Both the position numbers and the translations under genes were made by a program. From assembly GCA_038040485.1 (NCBI GenBank), contig JBBPIE010000008.1:124001-188000 (forward strand): a DNA stretch of 64,000 bases. Direction: 5' to 3'. The notes under the pieces were generated by a model. The model ran no database searches. It had not been told where the DNA came from and saw only the letters and a program-made list of their open reading frames with translations. Shown here piece after piece: positions 24,663 to 33,677 of this stretch (position 1 is its first letter; each line of letters starts with the position of its first letter). This DNA is from Onstottus_B arcticum. GTDB lineage: Bacteria > Acidobacteriota > Blastocatellia > UBA7656.

Positions 24663-25045
24663 TGTTGCGGCAAGAAGTTGTTGACAAGCTCCCTGAGCCG
24701 CGTCATCGAGATCGGCTTCGACAAGTAGCCGCTTGCGCCAAGGCTCATTCCCAGCTCGATGTCTTCATCGGCGCCCTTGGTGCTGATGATTATTATTGGC
24801 AAGTCCGGCCGTTGCAGTTCGGACCTTACCTGTCTTACGAATTCCAAGCCGTCCATCTTCGGCATTCGTATGTCGGTCAGCACAAGATCAAAGCTGTTGC
24901 TCTTGACCTTCTCCAGCGCCTCCGCTCCGTCCGCCGCTTCGGTGATATCGCTCTTCGATATGCCGTTCACGCGTTGCAAACTCATGCAGAGCAACTGCCT
25001 GAAAGTCGCCGAATCATCCACCACTAACAAAGATCTGCCGCTCAT
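24659..25045 (-). CDS. single-domain response regulator (CheY-like)
   Basis: From ATG 25045 (GGAGGAATGG just upstream) the protein is 128 residues, a bare receiver domain. Asp10-Asp11 hold the metal, Asp58 (LTDIRMP) is phosphorylated, and STKGAD and SKPIS hold the switch Thr and the Lys. There is no output domain. It is the second free receiver of the operon and may serve as phosphate sink or as the output for a DUF4388 partner. A longer in-frame reading to 25279 runs through the upstream GAF gene and is not the true start. Confidence 0.9.
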   Translation of the reverse strand: MSGRSLLVVDDSATFRQLLCMSLQRVNGISKSDITEAADGAEALEKVKSNSFDLVLTDIRMPKMDGLEFVRQVRSELQRPDLPIIIISTKGADEDIELGMSLGASGYLSKPISMTRLRELVNNFLPQQ

Positions 25046-25056
25046 CCATTCCTCCT

Positions 25057-25878
25057 TCACGGTGTACGCAAGAGGCTTATGAAGCCCTCCATTGTTCTTA
25101 GCTTTCGATCGGCCTGCGCGAACAGCTTCGAGCTGACGATCGCACTTGCCGCATGTCCCGCAAGCAGCTCGAGAAGCTTGTGGTCGAGCGGGGTCAGACC
25201 TGTCTTGTGGGCCAGCAGTTTGTACAGGGCGATTACGCCCACAACACGCTCCTTGATCTTCAGCGGTATGCAAGCGCAAACCTCGCCGGCTTCGCCCGCG
25301 TCATCGGTAAAAAAGGGCTCGCCATGCTCGGCCACCATTCCCTCAAGGCCCTCCCCGAACGGGACTCTTCCCTGCTCCAGCCGCTGAGCGATTTCGCCTT
25401 CGTACCCGGCAAGCACCAGCTCCCTCGTCTCCTCATCCACAACGAATAGACCGAACTCCTCCGACCCAACCATATTCACCAGGATTTCTTTTATGCACTC
25501 GACGACTTCGGCCGGGTCCAACGTTGAATGCAGCCGGTAGCTCGCGACATACAAGTTTGCGAGGCTTTCGTTCTGCTCCTCGACCTCGACGTAGCGAAGC
25601 GCAAAGTCCTTGTTCTCTTCCTCAACCTCTCGAAACCGGCCGTCGAGGAACTCGATCTTCTGCGTAAGCTGCTTATTCTCAAGCCTGACTCGTTCGATCT
25701 CTTTCATGAGCATGTCGGAAAGGTCGAGCTTTTCGGTTTCGAGTTGAACTACCCGGTAGCGCAGGCGCTCGTTCTCACACATCAGCTCCTCAGTGAAGGT
25801 CTTGCCCTTCCTGAACAGCTCGAGCAGCTCTTCGCTCTTCGAGAAAAGCGTCAGTATCTCTTCAGGCTTCTGTGTCAT
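25057..25878 (-). CDS. coiled-coil and GAF domain protein
   Basis: 273 residues. A long N-terminal coiled coil (about 10-105; ERLRYRVVQLETEKLDLSDML and on through KQLTQKIEFLDGRFREVEEE) leads into a GAF domain (about 110-255) with LVLAGYEGEIAQRL, VCACIPLKIKERVVGVIALY and the final LLELLAGHAASAI. It should bind a small ligand or another signalling protein and dimerise by the coiled coil. It sits 11 bp from both cheX and the response regulator. GGGAGC precedes the ATG. Confidence 0.85.
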   Translation of the reverse strand: MTQKPEEILTLFSKSEELLELFRKGKTFTEELMCENERLRYRVVQLETEKLDLSDMLMKEIERVRLENKQLTQKIEFLDGRFREVEEENKDFALRYVEVEEQNESLANLYVASYRLHSTLDPAEVVECIKEILVNMVGSEEFGLFVVDEETRELVLAGYEGEIAQRLEQGRVPFGEGLEGMVAEHGEPFFTDDAGEAGEVCACIPLKIKERVVGVIALYKLLAHKTGLTPLDHKLLELLAGHAASAIVSSKLFAQADRKLRTMEGFISLLRTP

Positions 25879-25889
25879 TGAGCTCCCTT

Positions 25890-26354
25890 CTAGTCCAGAT
25901 CCTGGATGGTAATGTTCACGCGCACTTCTCCATAAGGGGTGGTGATTGGCGCGACAAGCGTTTCAAAGCACCGGTCATAGCTGACGAGATTGGCTCCGGT
26001 AATCACCGTCGGCGGGCTCATCCTTAGCCGCGTGCCTCCGTCGTTGATCTTGGAAATAGCTCGTCCGATGGCCATGGAAGCAAGTTCCGCGATCGAGCTG
26101 CGCACCAGCGGCGTCAGACCCGGCGATGGCTCGCCCATCATATGCCCCGCAAGCTGCACAGCCGTGAACATGTCCATGTCGAAGATCACACGGCCCTGCG
26201 CCTCGCCCGAAAGTCCGATGATCGTCATCACCTCCCTGCCGGCAACAGGACTAGCCTTCATGCTTATCGAAGGAACGTCGACGGATGGCCCTACCAGTTC
26301 CTTGAACAACAGCGTGGTCGAGTCGACGAATATCTTGACGAAGTCTAACCTCAT
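25890..26354 (-). CDS. cheX: CheX/CheC-family protein
   Basis: From ATG 26354 (with GGGGAG upstream) the protein has 154 residues of the CheX fold: MRLDFVKIFVDSTTLLFKEL, a G(L)SGEAQGRVIFDMD strand, GHMMGEPSPGLTPLVRSSIAELASMAIGRA (helix with the E..N-like phosphatase region), and a final SPPTVITG. CheX removes the phosphate from CheY. The usual ExxN dyad appears here as a variant (SIAELASM), so catalytic competence is not certain. It is encoded 11 bp after cheY, which fits a partner role. Confidence 0.85.
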   Translation of the reverse strand: MRLDFVKIFVDSTTLLFKELVGPSVDVPSISMKASPVAGREVMTIIGLSGEAQGRVIFDMDMFTAVQLAGHMMGEPSPGLTPLVRSSIAELASMAIGRAISKINDGGTRLRMSPPTVITGANLVSYDRCFETLVAPITTPYGEVRVNITIQDLD

Positions 26355-26365
26355 GTCTCTCCCCT

Positions 26366-26773
26366 TTAGCTTGCCGATGCGCAGACCTGCTCGATGGCTT
26401 TTCGGAGTTGCTCGGTTGTGACCGGCTTTGGCAGGAAGCACTTCGCTCCGGCCGCCAGTGCCTCTTCAACCTTCCCTCGATAGCTGACCGAACTGATCAT
26501 GATCACCCGGGCGTCCGGGTCCGAATCACAGATCCGCTTTACCGTCTCGACGCCTTCGATACCCGGCATCACGATGTCCATCAGGACAATATCCGGCCGC
26601 AATCGGCCGTACTCTCTGATGGCCTCATCTCCGTTGGCTGCCTCGCTCGCAATCACGTTGTCAATTGAGTCCATCATCCGTTTGAGATGAAAGCGCATGA
26701 ACGCAGAGTCATCCACGATTAAACATGTGAGCGGCGATTTCAGCACAGCCGGCTCTTCAGCGACTAATTGCAT
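26366..26773 (-). CDS. cheY: CheY-type response regulator
   Basis: A 135-residue single receiver domain with a short N-terminal extension: acidic pair Asp21-Asp22, phospho-acceptor Asp66 in LMDIVMPG, Ser in MISSVS and Lys in LPKPV. It is the presumed main output of the CheA kinase. It overlaps the cheB end by 17 bp. Which machine it controls (pilus, gliding, gene expression) cannot be read from this window; there are no flagellar genes. Confidence 0.92.
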   Translation of the reverse strand: MQLVAEEPAVLKSPLTCLIVDDSAFMRFHLKRMMDSIDNVIASEAANGDEAIREYGRLRPDIVLMDIVMPGIEGVETVKRICDSDPDARVIMISSVSYRGKVEEALAAGAKCFLPKPVTTEQLRKAIEQVCASAS

Positions 26774-27851
26774 GACATTCCTCCAAAGGTGATATCCGGC
26801 CCACCACTGCTATCAGGCGTGAAGCCAACTCTGTGAGCGGTACCGTTTCATCCACAAATCCCCTCTCGATCGCGACTCGCGGCATCCCGAATACTGAACA
26901 ACTCTCCTTATCTTGAGCGAACGTTCTGCCCCCGGCCTTTTTGATCTCACCGATGCCCTGAGCGCCGTCGCTTCCCATCCCGGTCATGATCACTCCAGTC
27001 GCTTGAGGACCGTACTGGGCGGCGATGGACTGAAACAGAACATCGACCGAAGGCATATGACCGTTCACCACGGAGCCGCGCTCGATCGCCAATTCGCAAC
27101 CTGATCGTCCTCGCCGCACTTTCATGTGTGCGCAAGCCGGAGCAATAAACGCTTTGCCCGGTGCAATCAGGTCTCCGTCACTGGCCTCTCTGATCTCGAG
27201 ATCGCATATCTCGTCGAGCCAGCGCGCCAGCATCGAAGTGAAGCTCTCAGGCATATGTTGAACGATCAACACGCACGCGTTCAGATCGGCGGGTATCCGC
27301 GGTAACAGGTATCTGAGTGCGTGTGGGCCACCGGAGGACGCGCCTATGGCAACGACTTTTTGGGCTCTCGTTCCAATCGGCGTGCTTGCAGTCTTTCCCC
27401 TCTTGAATCGCACTTCCGGCAACCGGTTCTTGGCCGCGACGAGTTTTCCTCGCGCGGCGCCTTTGATCTTCGAGATTAATTCCTCGGCCATTTCGCCGAC
27501 TCGCGATGGACCCTCGGGCTTGCATATGAAATCGACCGCGCCCTTTTCCAAAGCCCGCATCGTCAAAGCGGCGCCGCGCGCCGTCAGCGAACTCAACATA
27601 ACAACCGGGATGTCGTGCTTCGCAACGATGTGGCCCAGCGCGGTGATCCCATCCATCCTCGGCATGTCTACATCCAGCGTCACCACATCCGGCTTGAGTT
27701 GGTCGATCTTGCTCAGGGCGAAGTCGCCATCAATCGCCGTGGCAATTACTTCGATCTCGCTGTCTCGCTCGAGGCAGTTCGAGATCAGCTTTCGCATCAC
27801 CGCCGAGTCATCCACGACCAGCACTCGAATCTTGGTCCCGCTAGACTGCAT
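26757..27851 (-). CDS. cheB: CheB protein-glutamate methylesterase
   Basis: 364 residues with an N-terminal receiver (Asp60 in TLDVDMPRMDG), a linker (about 125-163), and the methylesterase domain with the triad Ser172 (GASSGG), His199 (VQHMPE) and Asp295 (GMGSDG). It removes methyl groups from, and deamidates, receptor glutamates when phosphorylated by CheA. It opposes CheR for adaptation. Its start overlaps the cheA end by 11 bp. Confidence 0.95.
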   Translation of the reverse strand: MQSSGTKIRVLVVDDSAVMRKLISNCLERDSEIEVIATAIDGDFALSKIDQLKPDVVTLDVDMPRMDGITALGHIVAKHDIPVVMLSSLTARGAALTMRALEKGAVDFICKPEGPSRVGEMAEELISKIKGAARGKLVAAKNRLPEVRFKRGKTASTPIGTRAQKVVAIGASSGGPHALRYLLPRIPADLNACVLIVQHMPESFTSMLARWLDEICDLEIREASDGDLIAPGKAFIAPACAHMKVRRGRSGCELAIERGSVVNGHMPSVDVLFQSIAAQYGPQATGVIMTGMGSDGAQGIGEIKKAGGRTFAQDKESCSVFGMPRVAIERGFVDETVPLTELASRLIAVVGRISPLEECHAISR

Positions 27852-29589
27852 AAGCCTCCCTCGCGCCCGCCCTGGTTCGTTCGTGCTTTACCGCTCTCCG
27901 AAAAAACATCTCGGGATCCAGTATCAGCACCACTCGGCCATCGCCCAGCACCGACGCTCCAGCAAGGGCGTCGTTCTGTACCCACCGCGTGTCGAGGGGC
28001 TTGATGACCAACTCCTGCTCGCCGACCAGTTCTTCTGCAATCAGGCCATATCGCTTCGATCCGACAGACACGACAACTATGAACGAGACTTTGGGGTCGC
28101 TCCTCAGGGCCGCGCCGACGCCCCCTTTCCGCCTTTCAAAGCCGAGCACATCGCAGGGTTTCACCACCGAGATGAAACGATCCCGAAGCCGGTAGCTCTG
28201 AAACCCATCAATCTCCCTGATCTGTTCCGCGCCGGCTCGGGATATTTCGCTTACGGCAAGAAGCGGGAGGGCAAACGGCCGCCCGCCAGCCTTGAATAGA
28301 AGCGCTCTGATGATTGCCAACGTCAACGGCATGCGGAGAACAAAAGTCGTTCCCAGACCCGGCCGGCTCTTGACGTTGACCGTTCCTCTCAACTGCTCGA
28401 TGGCGATCTTGACCGCTGATGCGCCGATTCCCCGGCCTGACAACCTCGTTATTTCTTTTGCTGTTGAGAAGCCCTCACGGAATATCAAGTCGAGCGCGTC
28501 TTCGTCATCCATTTGTTCAGCTTCGGTTTTTGAGATAGCTCCACTTGCGACCGCGACGTGTTTCAGTCTTGCCGGATCAAGCCCTCGACCATCGTCGCTC
28601 ACTTCGACCACCACTTGATTGCCTTCGTGGTAGGCACGTAACGCTATGCGACCGGCCTCCTGCTTTCCCGCGGCAGTCCTTTCGTCTGTGACTTCGAGGC
28701 CGTGATCGATTGCGTTTCTGAGCAGATGAAGCAAGGGTTCGTAGAGAAGATCCACCAGCGCCCGGTCAAGCTCGGTTTCTCCCCCGCTGAAGACCAACTC
28801 GACCTGCTTTCCGCGCTGGCTTGCAAGCTCTCGCATCGGCCTTGCGAATCGCTTGAACACATTGTCGATCGTGACCATTCTCATCTTGAGCACGCTCTTT
28901 TGAAGCTCTGCTATGAGTTTGCCCATCTGCGCGTTCGCTCCGGTGAAACTCCCTGCAATCTCGTGTTTCGCCAGCGCTCGCTCAAGCTCGGGAGCGGCTT
29001 GATTGAGAATCGATCGTGCGATGACCATTTCGCCGGCGAGATTAAGCAGCGCGTCGAGCTTCGAAGCTTCGACACGAACAAACTCCCGATGGCGCTTTCC
29101 GTTGGCTGTCTTGGGTGTTAGCGCTTGCGCACTCGACTCTGTTACAGCCGCGTTCAAAGGGCGCTTCTCGCTAACAGTCGCCGGCGCAATCGAGCTCAAA
29201 CCGGCCGTCCCAAGACCGGTTAACAAACTCGCAACAGTATGCTTCGCAAGATCAGTCACCTCCTCACCGCCGACTGCCGCTCGTAGCGCATCGAGGCTGA
29301 CCAGCATAAGATCAACTACCTGCTTATCAAGCTTGACCTCTTCATTCAGGACCTTGTCGAAGACGTCCTCGATCCTGTGCGCGACCTCGGCGACACCCTC
29401 GAAGCCAACACAAGCCGAGTCGCCTTTTATTGTGTGTGCCGCTCTCCGCAGCCGAGTCATGATGTCGGCGTCGGTGCCTCCGGCTTCCAGCGCTAGCAGG
29501 TCGTCGGCCATCTCGTCGAGTAGGCGGACCGACTGCTCGCGAAACACAGCGAGCAACTGCTCCAGTTCTTCTTTGCTCAGGTCGTCCAT
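27841..29589 (-). CDS. cheA: CheA sensor histidine kinase
   Basis: 582 residues. P1 Hpt domain (about 1-105) with phospho-accepting His52 in RAAHTIKGDS. No clear P2 docking domain, only a short linker (about 120-165). P3 dimerisation (about 170-235, VEASKLDALLNLAGEMVI). P4 ATPase (about 240-420) with N-box NAIDHGLE and G-boxes DDGRGLDP and GRGIGASAV. P5 CheW-like domain to about 560. It autophosphorylates in receptor arrays and passes phosphate to CheY and CheB. The compact form without P2 is common in non-flagellar Che systems. It lies 7 bp after cheR. Confidence 0.95.
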   Translation of the reverse strand: MDDLSKEELEQLLAVFREQSVRLLDEMADDLLALEAGGTDADIMTRLRRAAHTIKGDSACVGFEGVAEVAHRIEDVFDKVLNEEVKLDKQVVDLMLVSLDALRAAVGGEEVTDLAKHTVASLLTGLGTAGLSSIAPATVSEKRPLNAAVTESSAQALTPKTANGKRHREFVRVEASKLDALLNLAGEMVIARSILNQAAPELERALAKHEIAGSFTGANAQMGKLIAELQKSVLKMRMVTIDNVFKRFARPMRELASQRGKQVELVFSGGETELDRALVDLLYEPLLHLLRNAIDHGLEVTDERTAAGKQEAGRIALRAYHEGNQVVVEVSDDGRGLDPARLKHVAVASGAISKTEAEQMDDEDALDLIFREGFSTAKEITRLSGRGIGASAVKIAIEQLRGTVNVKSRPGLGTTFVLRMPLTLAIIRALLFKAGGRPFALPLLAVSEISRAGAEQIREIDGFQSYRLRDRFISVVKPCDVLGFERRKGGVGAALRSDPKVSFIVVVSVGSKRYGLIAEELVGEQELVIKPLDTRWVQNDALAGASVLGDGRVVLILDPEMFFRRAVKHERTRAGAREAYAV

Positions 29590-29596
29590 TGGAAGC

Positions 29597-30454
29597 TCAC
29601 GACTCCAGCTTGTAGGCTATTCCCTTGTTGCGATGCACCATTGAAAACCGTCCCGACAGACCCTGCAGACTTTCTGCGTGTCCCAGAAAGAGATAGCCTC
29701 CGGGCACCAGGCAGTTGCCGAATCGCGTAACTAGTCGCCGTTGTTCGTCCGAATCAAAATAGATCATCACGTTTCTGCAAAAAACCATGTCCAGACCGCG
29801 CAGCCCGTTGTCGTGCTTCAAATTGTGATAGTCGAAGATCACCCGCCGTTTCACCGCATCGTTGATGACGTAGTGCCCATTCTCTTGTCGAAAGTATTTC
29901 GCTACACACCCGGGTTCGATTCCTTTCAGCTGATCCTCCCGGTAATTGCCGCATTGCGCGCGTTCGAGCGCGGTGAACGAAAGATCGGAGGCGAACACCC
30001 GCAAAGTCCAGGACTCTGCGTCGGAGATCGCTTCGAGCATCGCTATGACCGCGCTGTATGGTTCCTGACCGGTTGAACAGCCCGCGCTCCAGACGCGAAT
30101 CAGCCGAGTGCCTGCCCGTTCTTTCTTCTCGATGATTTCCGGCAGTACTACTTGCTTCAGAAGGTCGAACTGCGGCTGATTTCTGAAGAAAGAGGTTTCG
30201 CATATCATCAGCGTGTCGAGCAGCGACGGAAGCTCGTGCGATCTTGCCTGCGAATGCTTCACGAGGCAGTAGTACTCGTAGCCGCTCCGGATGCCGAGTT
30301 CTTCCATCCGGCGCCTCAGCCTGGACTCCAGAAACGTTCGCTTCTCGGTGCCAATGCTTACGCCGCACTCGGAATAGATCAGGTCCTTGAAGAGCCTGAA
30401 CTCACTATCCGAGAGGATCTCAACCTGACTCAGTTCTGATCCAAACTGAAGCAT
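29597..30454 (-). CDS. cheR: CheR receptor methyltransferase
   Basis: 285 residues. An N-terminal helical domain (FRLFKDLIYSECGVSIG) precedes the SAM-binding domain with VWSAGCSTGQEPYS, LRVFASDLSFTALERA and DMVFCRNVMIYFD. It uses S-adenosylmethionine to methylate glutamates of the chemoreceptor, the adaptation counterpart of CheB. Length and motifs are normal. It follows cheW by 44 bp. Confidence 0.95.
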   Translation of the reverse strand: MLQFGSELSQVEILSDSEFRLFKDLIYSECGVSIGTEKRTFLESRLRRRMEELGIRSGYEYYCLVKHSQARSHELPSLLDTLMICETSFFRNQPQFDLLKQVVLPEIIEKKERAGTRLIRVWSAGCSTGQEPYSAVIAMLEAISDAESWTLRVFASDLSFTALERAQCGNYREDQLKGIEPGCVAKYFRQENGHYVINDAVKRRVIFDYHNLKHDNGLRGLDMVFCRNVMIYFDSDEQRRLVTRFGNCLVPGGYLFLGHAESLQGLSGRFSMVHRNKGIAYKLES

Positions 30455-30498
30455 TCACTACGCCCTTGTGAACGACGATCTTCGAACGAGGGAAATCG

Positions 30499-31002
30499 TC
30501 ACCTTGCACTCGCAGGAGCTGGCAAATCCCGATGCCGAGACAACGCTTCGATAACGGAATCCAGTTCGCTGAGGATATCGACGGAAAGGGCCTTCCTGAG
30601 ATCAATCAATGTTATAAACCTGTCCTTCAGATTGACTATTCCTTCAACATATCCCGCGCCCATCTCGGAAATGATGTCGGGCGCTGGCTCGATCATGTCA
30701 TCGGTGACTCTTATGACCTCGGAAGCGCCGTCCACGATCAGACCCGCTATCCGGTCATCAATGTTTGCGATCACGATCCGCTGATCTCGCTGGGTGGTTG
30801 TGGTGCGCGCCCTCAATCGCTTTCTCAAGTCGATGACCGGCAGGAGACTACCTCTGAGGTTCATGACTCCCTCTACAAACTCCTCTGTATCAGGTACGGG
30901 CGTGATCTCCCGCGGAACAATGACTTCTTTCGTGAGAAGTATGTCTACGGCAAACTCTTCTGAGCCGACCTTGAACACCACCAGTTGTCGCCTGACCACC
31001 AC
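30499..31002 (-). CDS. cheW: CheW coupling protein
   Basis: I place the start at GTG 31002, giving 167 residues (VVVRRQLVVFKVGSEEFAVDI...). A GGGAGG ribosome site lies 5 bases upstream, and no ATG lies nearby; a longer reading would run into the receptor gene. Family features are FKVGSEEFAVDI, the PVPDTEEFVEGVMNLRGSLLPVIDLR segment and a similar GIVNLKDRFITLIDL. It bridges receptor and CheA. It lies 22 bp after the receptor gene. Confidence 0.92.
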   Translation of the reverse strand: MVVRRQLVVFKVGSEEFAVDILLTKEVIVPREITPVPDTEEFVEGVMNLRGSLLPVIDLRKRLRARTTTTQRDQRIVIANIDDRIAGLIVDGASEVIRVTDDMIEPAPDIISEMGAGYVEGIVNLKDRFITLIDLRKALSVDILSELDSVIEALSRHRDLPAPASAR

Positions 31003-31024
31003 TCGCGCCTCCCTCGTCCGGCGT

Positions 31025-33313
31025 TCAACCCGCCTGCGGATATCGAATAGAATTAGGGCTGTTTCCGAGAGCCCCACTCGTTGAGGTCGGAGGGTCATAA
31101 GCGAATGGGTGAATGAAGTCGTCCTTGACCCGGAATTGTGAAATGGCGCGGTTGAGTCTTTCCGAAAGGCCAACCATGCCCTGGATCGTCTGCGCGGTCT
31201 CGTGAGCGCCGGCCGACGTTTCAAGCGTAATGCTCGAGATGGTCTGCATCGCGCCGGCCAGATTGCTGGTGACCCGCGCCTGCTCATCGGACGCCGCAGA
31301 GATCTCTTCGATAAGCTCCGACGACTGGCGCACCGCGACAGAAATATCCTGAAGTGCGCGACTGGCCTGCGAGGCTAGAGAGCTCCCGCCCTTCACTTCC
31401 CTCATTCCAGCTTCCATTGCCGAGAGCGCCTCCGAGGTCTCGTTCTGAATTGACTTGATCAAGGTGGCGACGTCTTTGGTTGCGCGCGCCGAGCGCTCGG
31501 CTAGTTTCCTTATTTCTTCGGCCACAACGCTGAATCCGAGACCGGCCTCCCCCGCGTGAGCGGCTTCGATTGCTGCATTGAGAGCCAGCAGGTTTGTCTG
31601 CGCTGCTATGTCGTTGATCAGATCGATGATCTCCGATATTTCCGAACTGCGGGCGCCGAGGAGCCGCATCTTGTCGGAGGTCTGCAGAACTGCAGAGTCG
31701 ATCCTCGACATGGCTTCTGAAGTGTCACGTACCGACTTGTCACCGTGCTCAGCCATATCGAGCGCTCGGCGAGCCGCTTCCGCGGAAGCCTCTGCGTTTC
31801 TCGAAACCTGGTTCATCGACGCGGCCATTTCTTCGACAGCGCTTGACGTGTTGGTGATCTCGTCGGCTTGCCGTTGCGAGCCGACGGCTATCTGCTCTGC
31901 AGCCGCAAGGATCTCTGTGGCGCTCGAGGAAACTGATAACCCTATTTGCTTTACTTCGGTTAGCATCGTGCTGAAGTGATCCAGCATCTTGTTCACGGAC
32001 TGCACGACTCTTCCCAGGGTGTCATCGCCTTCGGGGCCGCGCTGGGTCAGATCGCCTTCTGAAACTTGCGAAGCCATCGACAGGAACTCGACCATGCTTC
32101 GCTCGAACGATTCCTTTACCCTGCGCCGCTCGGTCACGTCGCGTATGATGCCGCGGAACCCCGCCGGCTCGCCTTGGGGCGTACGCACCAGAGAAATCGA
32201 CGCTTCCACGTGTCTCTTCTCGCCATCTCTGCGATTTATTGCGTACGAGAATTCGCCGCTGGGCTGGCCGGTGCGAAACACCTTGTTGAACTCCTGGTGA
32301 ACACCGCGCGCTACGTCCGGATCCATGTAGTCGCGGTTGTTCATTCCCCGCAGTTCGTCGGCTGAATATCCGTGGAGCTTGCAAACTGGCTCGTTGAAGA
32401 AGGTCAGGTTTCCGCCCAGATCGACCTCGTAGTAACCATCCTCGATGCTCTCTAGAATGGTTCGGTATTTCTCTTCGCTTAGTCGCAACGCCTCGTCACC
32501 GCGCTTCCGATTAAGCGCCGTGGCCAGATGCTGGGAGACGAAGGTTAGGACTTCCTTGTCTTTCTCGCCAAAGGTGACATCCGCCCGATAGCTCTGTACC
32601 GCAAGCACACCAACGGTTTGATCGGCTAGCCTGAGAGGAACGCCCAGCCAGCAAACGGGCATCGTTCCTATCACCTCAATCTCGCCTCGCATTGCAATCG
32701 GTTCTATCGTCTCGCGAGAAGCGAGAAGTGGCTGGCCGGTCCGCAGGACGTACTCGGTCATGCCTCGCTTGAGCTTGCGCGGCTGAGGCGCGATGTCTAC
32801 AACGTCGACAAAACAAGGAAAGCTGACCAATTCCGTTGACTGGTCATAGACGGCGATAAAGAAATTCTCGGAATATATCAACCCGGCTACGATCTCATGG
32901 ACGGCTGAATAGAAGGCTGGGAGATCTTCCGCGGAACTGGTCATCTCGGCTATGCGATAGAGAGCGGAGTGAAGCGAATCCGACTGCTTGCGTTCTGCAA
33001 CAAGGCGTTGCAACCGCGCTTCGCTCACCCTGACGCCTTTAGCGAAGATAGTGGAAAGAGCTAGCATTCCGGCCAGGGAGAGCACGCCCACTGCCGTGGC
33101 ATTGATCGCGGCAATCGTGAAACCCTGCGGCTGCGCCGAGTTGTCAAAGCCGAGATATACGCAAACAAAGACCACCAGGCTCAACAAACCGGCCAGCGCT
33201 AGAGATAACGCAGCCAGCTTCTGGCCGACTGACTTGAGACCGATTCTGCTAAGAACCGCCAACGCATAAGAGCCACCTTTTCCCACACCACTGCCTTCTC
33301 GCATTGACTCCAT
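31025..33313 (-). CDS. methyl-accepting chemotaxis protein with GAF and PAS domains
   Basis: 762 residues. Two membrane helices near the N-terminus (about 33-57 and 72-92) with almost no external loop. Then a GAF domain (about 105-270), a PAS domain with PAC (about 280-400; ILESIEDGYYEVDLGGNLTF), a HAMP-like linker, and the cytoplasmic signalling hairpin with the invariant AAQTNLLALNAAIEAAHAGE. Sensing is therefore cytoplasmic, perhaps redox or a small ligand. There is no C-terminal CheR/CheB tether pentapeptide. It is the first gene of the ten-gene operon and the only receptor encoded in it. Confidence 0.93.
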   Translation of the reverse strand: MESMREGSGVGKGGSYALAVLSRIGLKSVGQKLAALSLALAGLLSLVVFVCVYLGFDNSAQPQGFTIAAINATAVGVLSLAGMLALSTIFAKGVRVSEARLQRLVAERKQSDSLHSALYRIAEMTSSAEDLPAFYSAVHEIVAGLIYSENFFIAVYDQSTELVSFPCFVDVVDIAPQPRKLKRGMTEYVLRTGQPLLASRETIEPIAMRGEIEVIGTMPVCWLGVPLRLADQTVGVLAVQSYRADVTFGEKDKEVLTFVSQHLATALNRKRGDEALRLSEEKYRTILESIEDGYYEVDLGGNLTFFNEPVCKLHGYSADELRGMNNRDYMDPDVARGVHQEFNKVFRTGQPSGEFSYAINRRDGEKRHVEASISLVRTPQGEPAGFRGIIRDVTERRRVKESFERSMVEFLSMASQVSEGDLTQRGPEGDDTLGRVVQSVNKMLDHFSTMLTEVKQIGLSVSSSATEILAAAEQIAVGSQRQADEITNTSSAVEEMAASMNQVSRNAEASAEAARRALDMAEHGDKSVRDTSEAMSRIDSAVLQTSDKMRLLGARSSEISEIIDLINDIAAQTNLLALNAAIEAAHAGEAGLGFSVVAEEIRKLAERSARATKDVATLIKSIQNETSEALSAMEAGMREVKGGSSLASQASRALQDISVAVRQSSELIEEISAASDEQARVTSNLAGAMQTISSITLETSAGAHETAQTIQGMVGLSERLNRAISQFRVKDDFIHPFAYDPPTSTSGALGNSPNSIRYPQAG

Positions 33314-33677
33314 ACTTACTCACCGTTTTCTTTGATCGTTGGGCCTGAGAGCCCGGTTCAGATCAGGGCATGTTCATTCCTGGTCGGATGAAATGCTCAA
33401 ACTCGTCGAGTTTGATTGGGAAATGAGAAGAAAGGGGCAGGCTTACGCTTGCTTCTATCGTGTTTGGATAGCAGGCCTGACAGGGCACAAGAGGGGAGCA
33501 GAAAGAAACACCGAGCAAACGTCGGATTGTGGCTATTATCCTGATTAGGGATTGGCAGTCAATACTATTCTTGGAGGTTCTTGCCGAACATAACCCGCAC
33601 TGGTGACAGTTCGCTGCGCGTACCCCGAATGGCGAGGTCTCCTGTTTCGTCTCCTGGGGCGGAACTGGATGCCCGGT
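33314..33677. other. gene-free region upstream of the chemosensory operon
   Basis: A 69-codon open frame (33339-33548) is present, but has no ribosome site and a non-protein-like composition. The region should hold the operon promoter on the minus strand; I see no clear consensus. Confidence 0.35.

Noticed and set aside
33339..33548. 69-codon plus-strand ORF before the chemosensory operon
   Set aside because: No ribosome site, unlikely composition, no recognised family.
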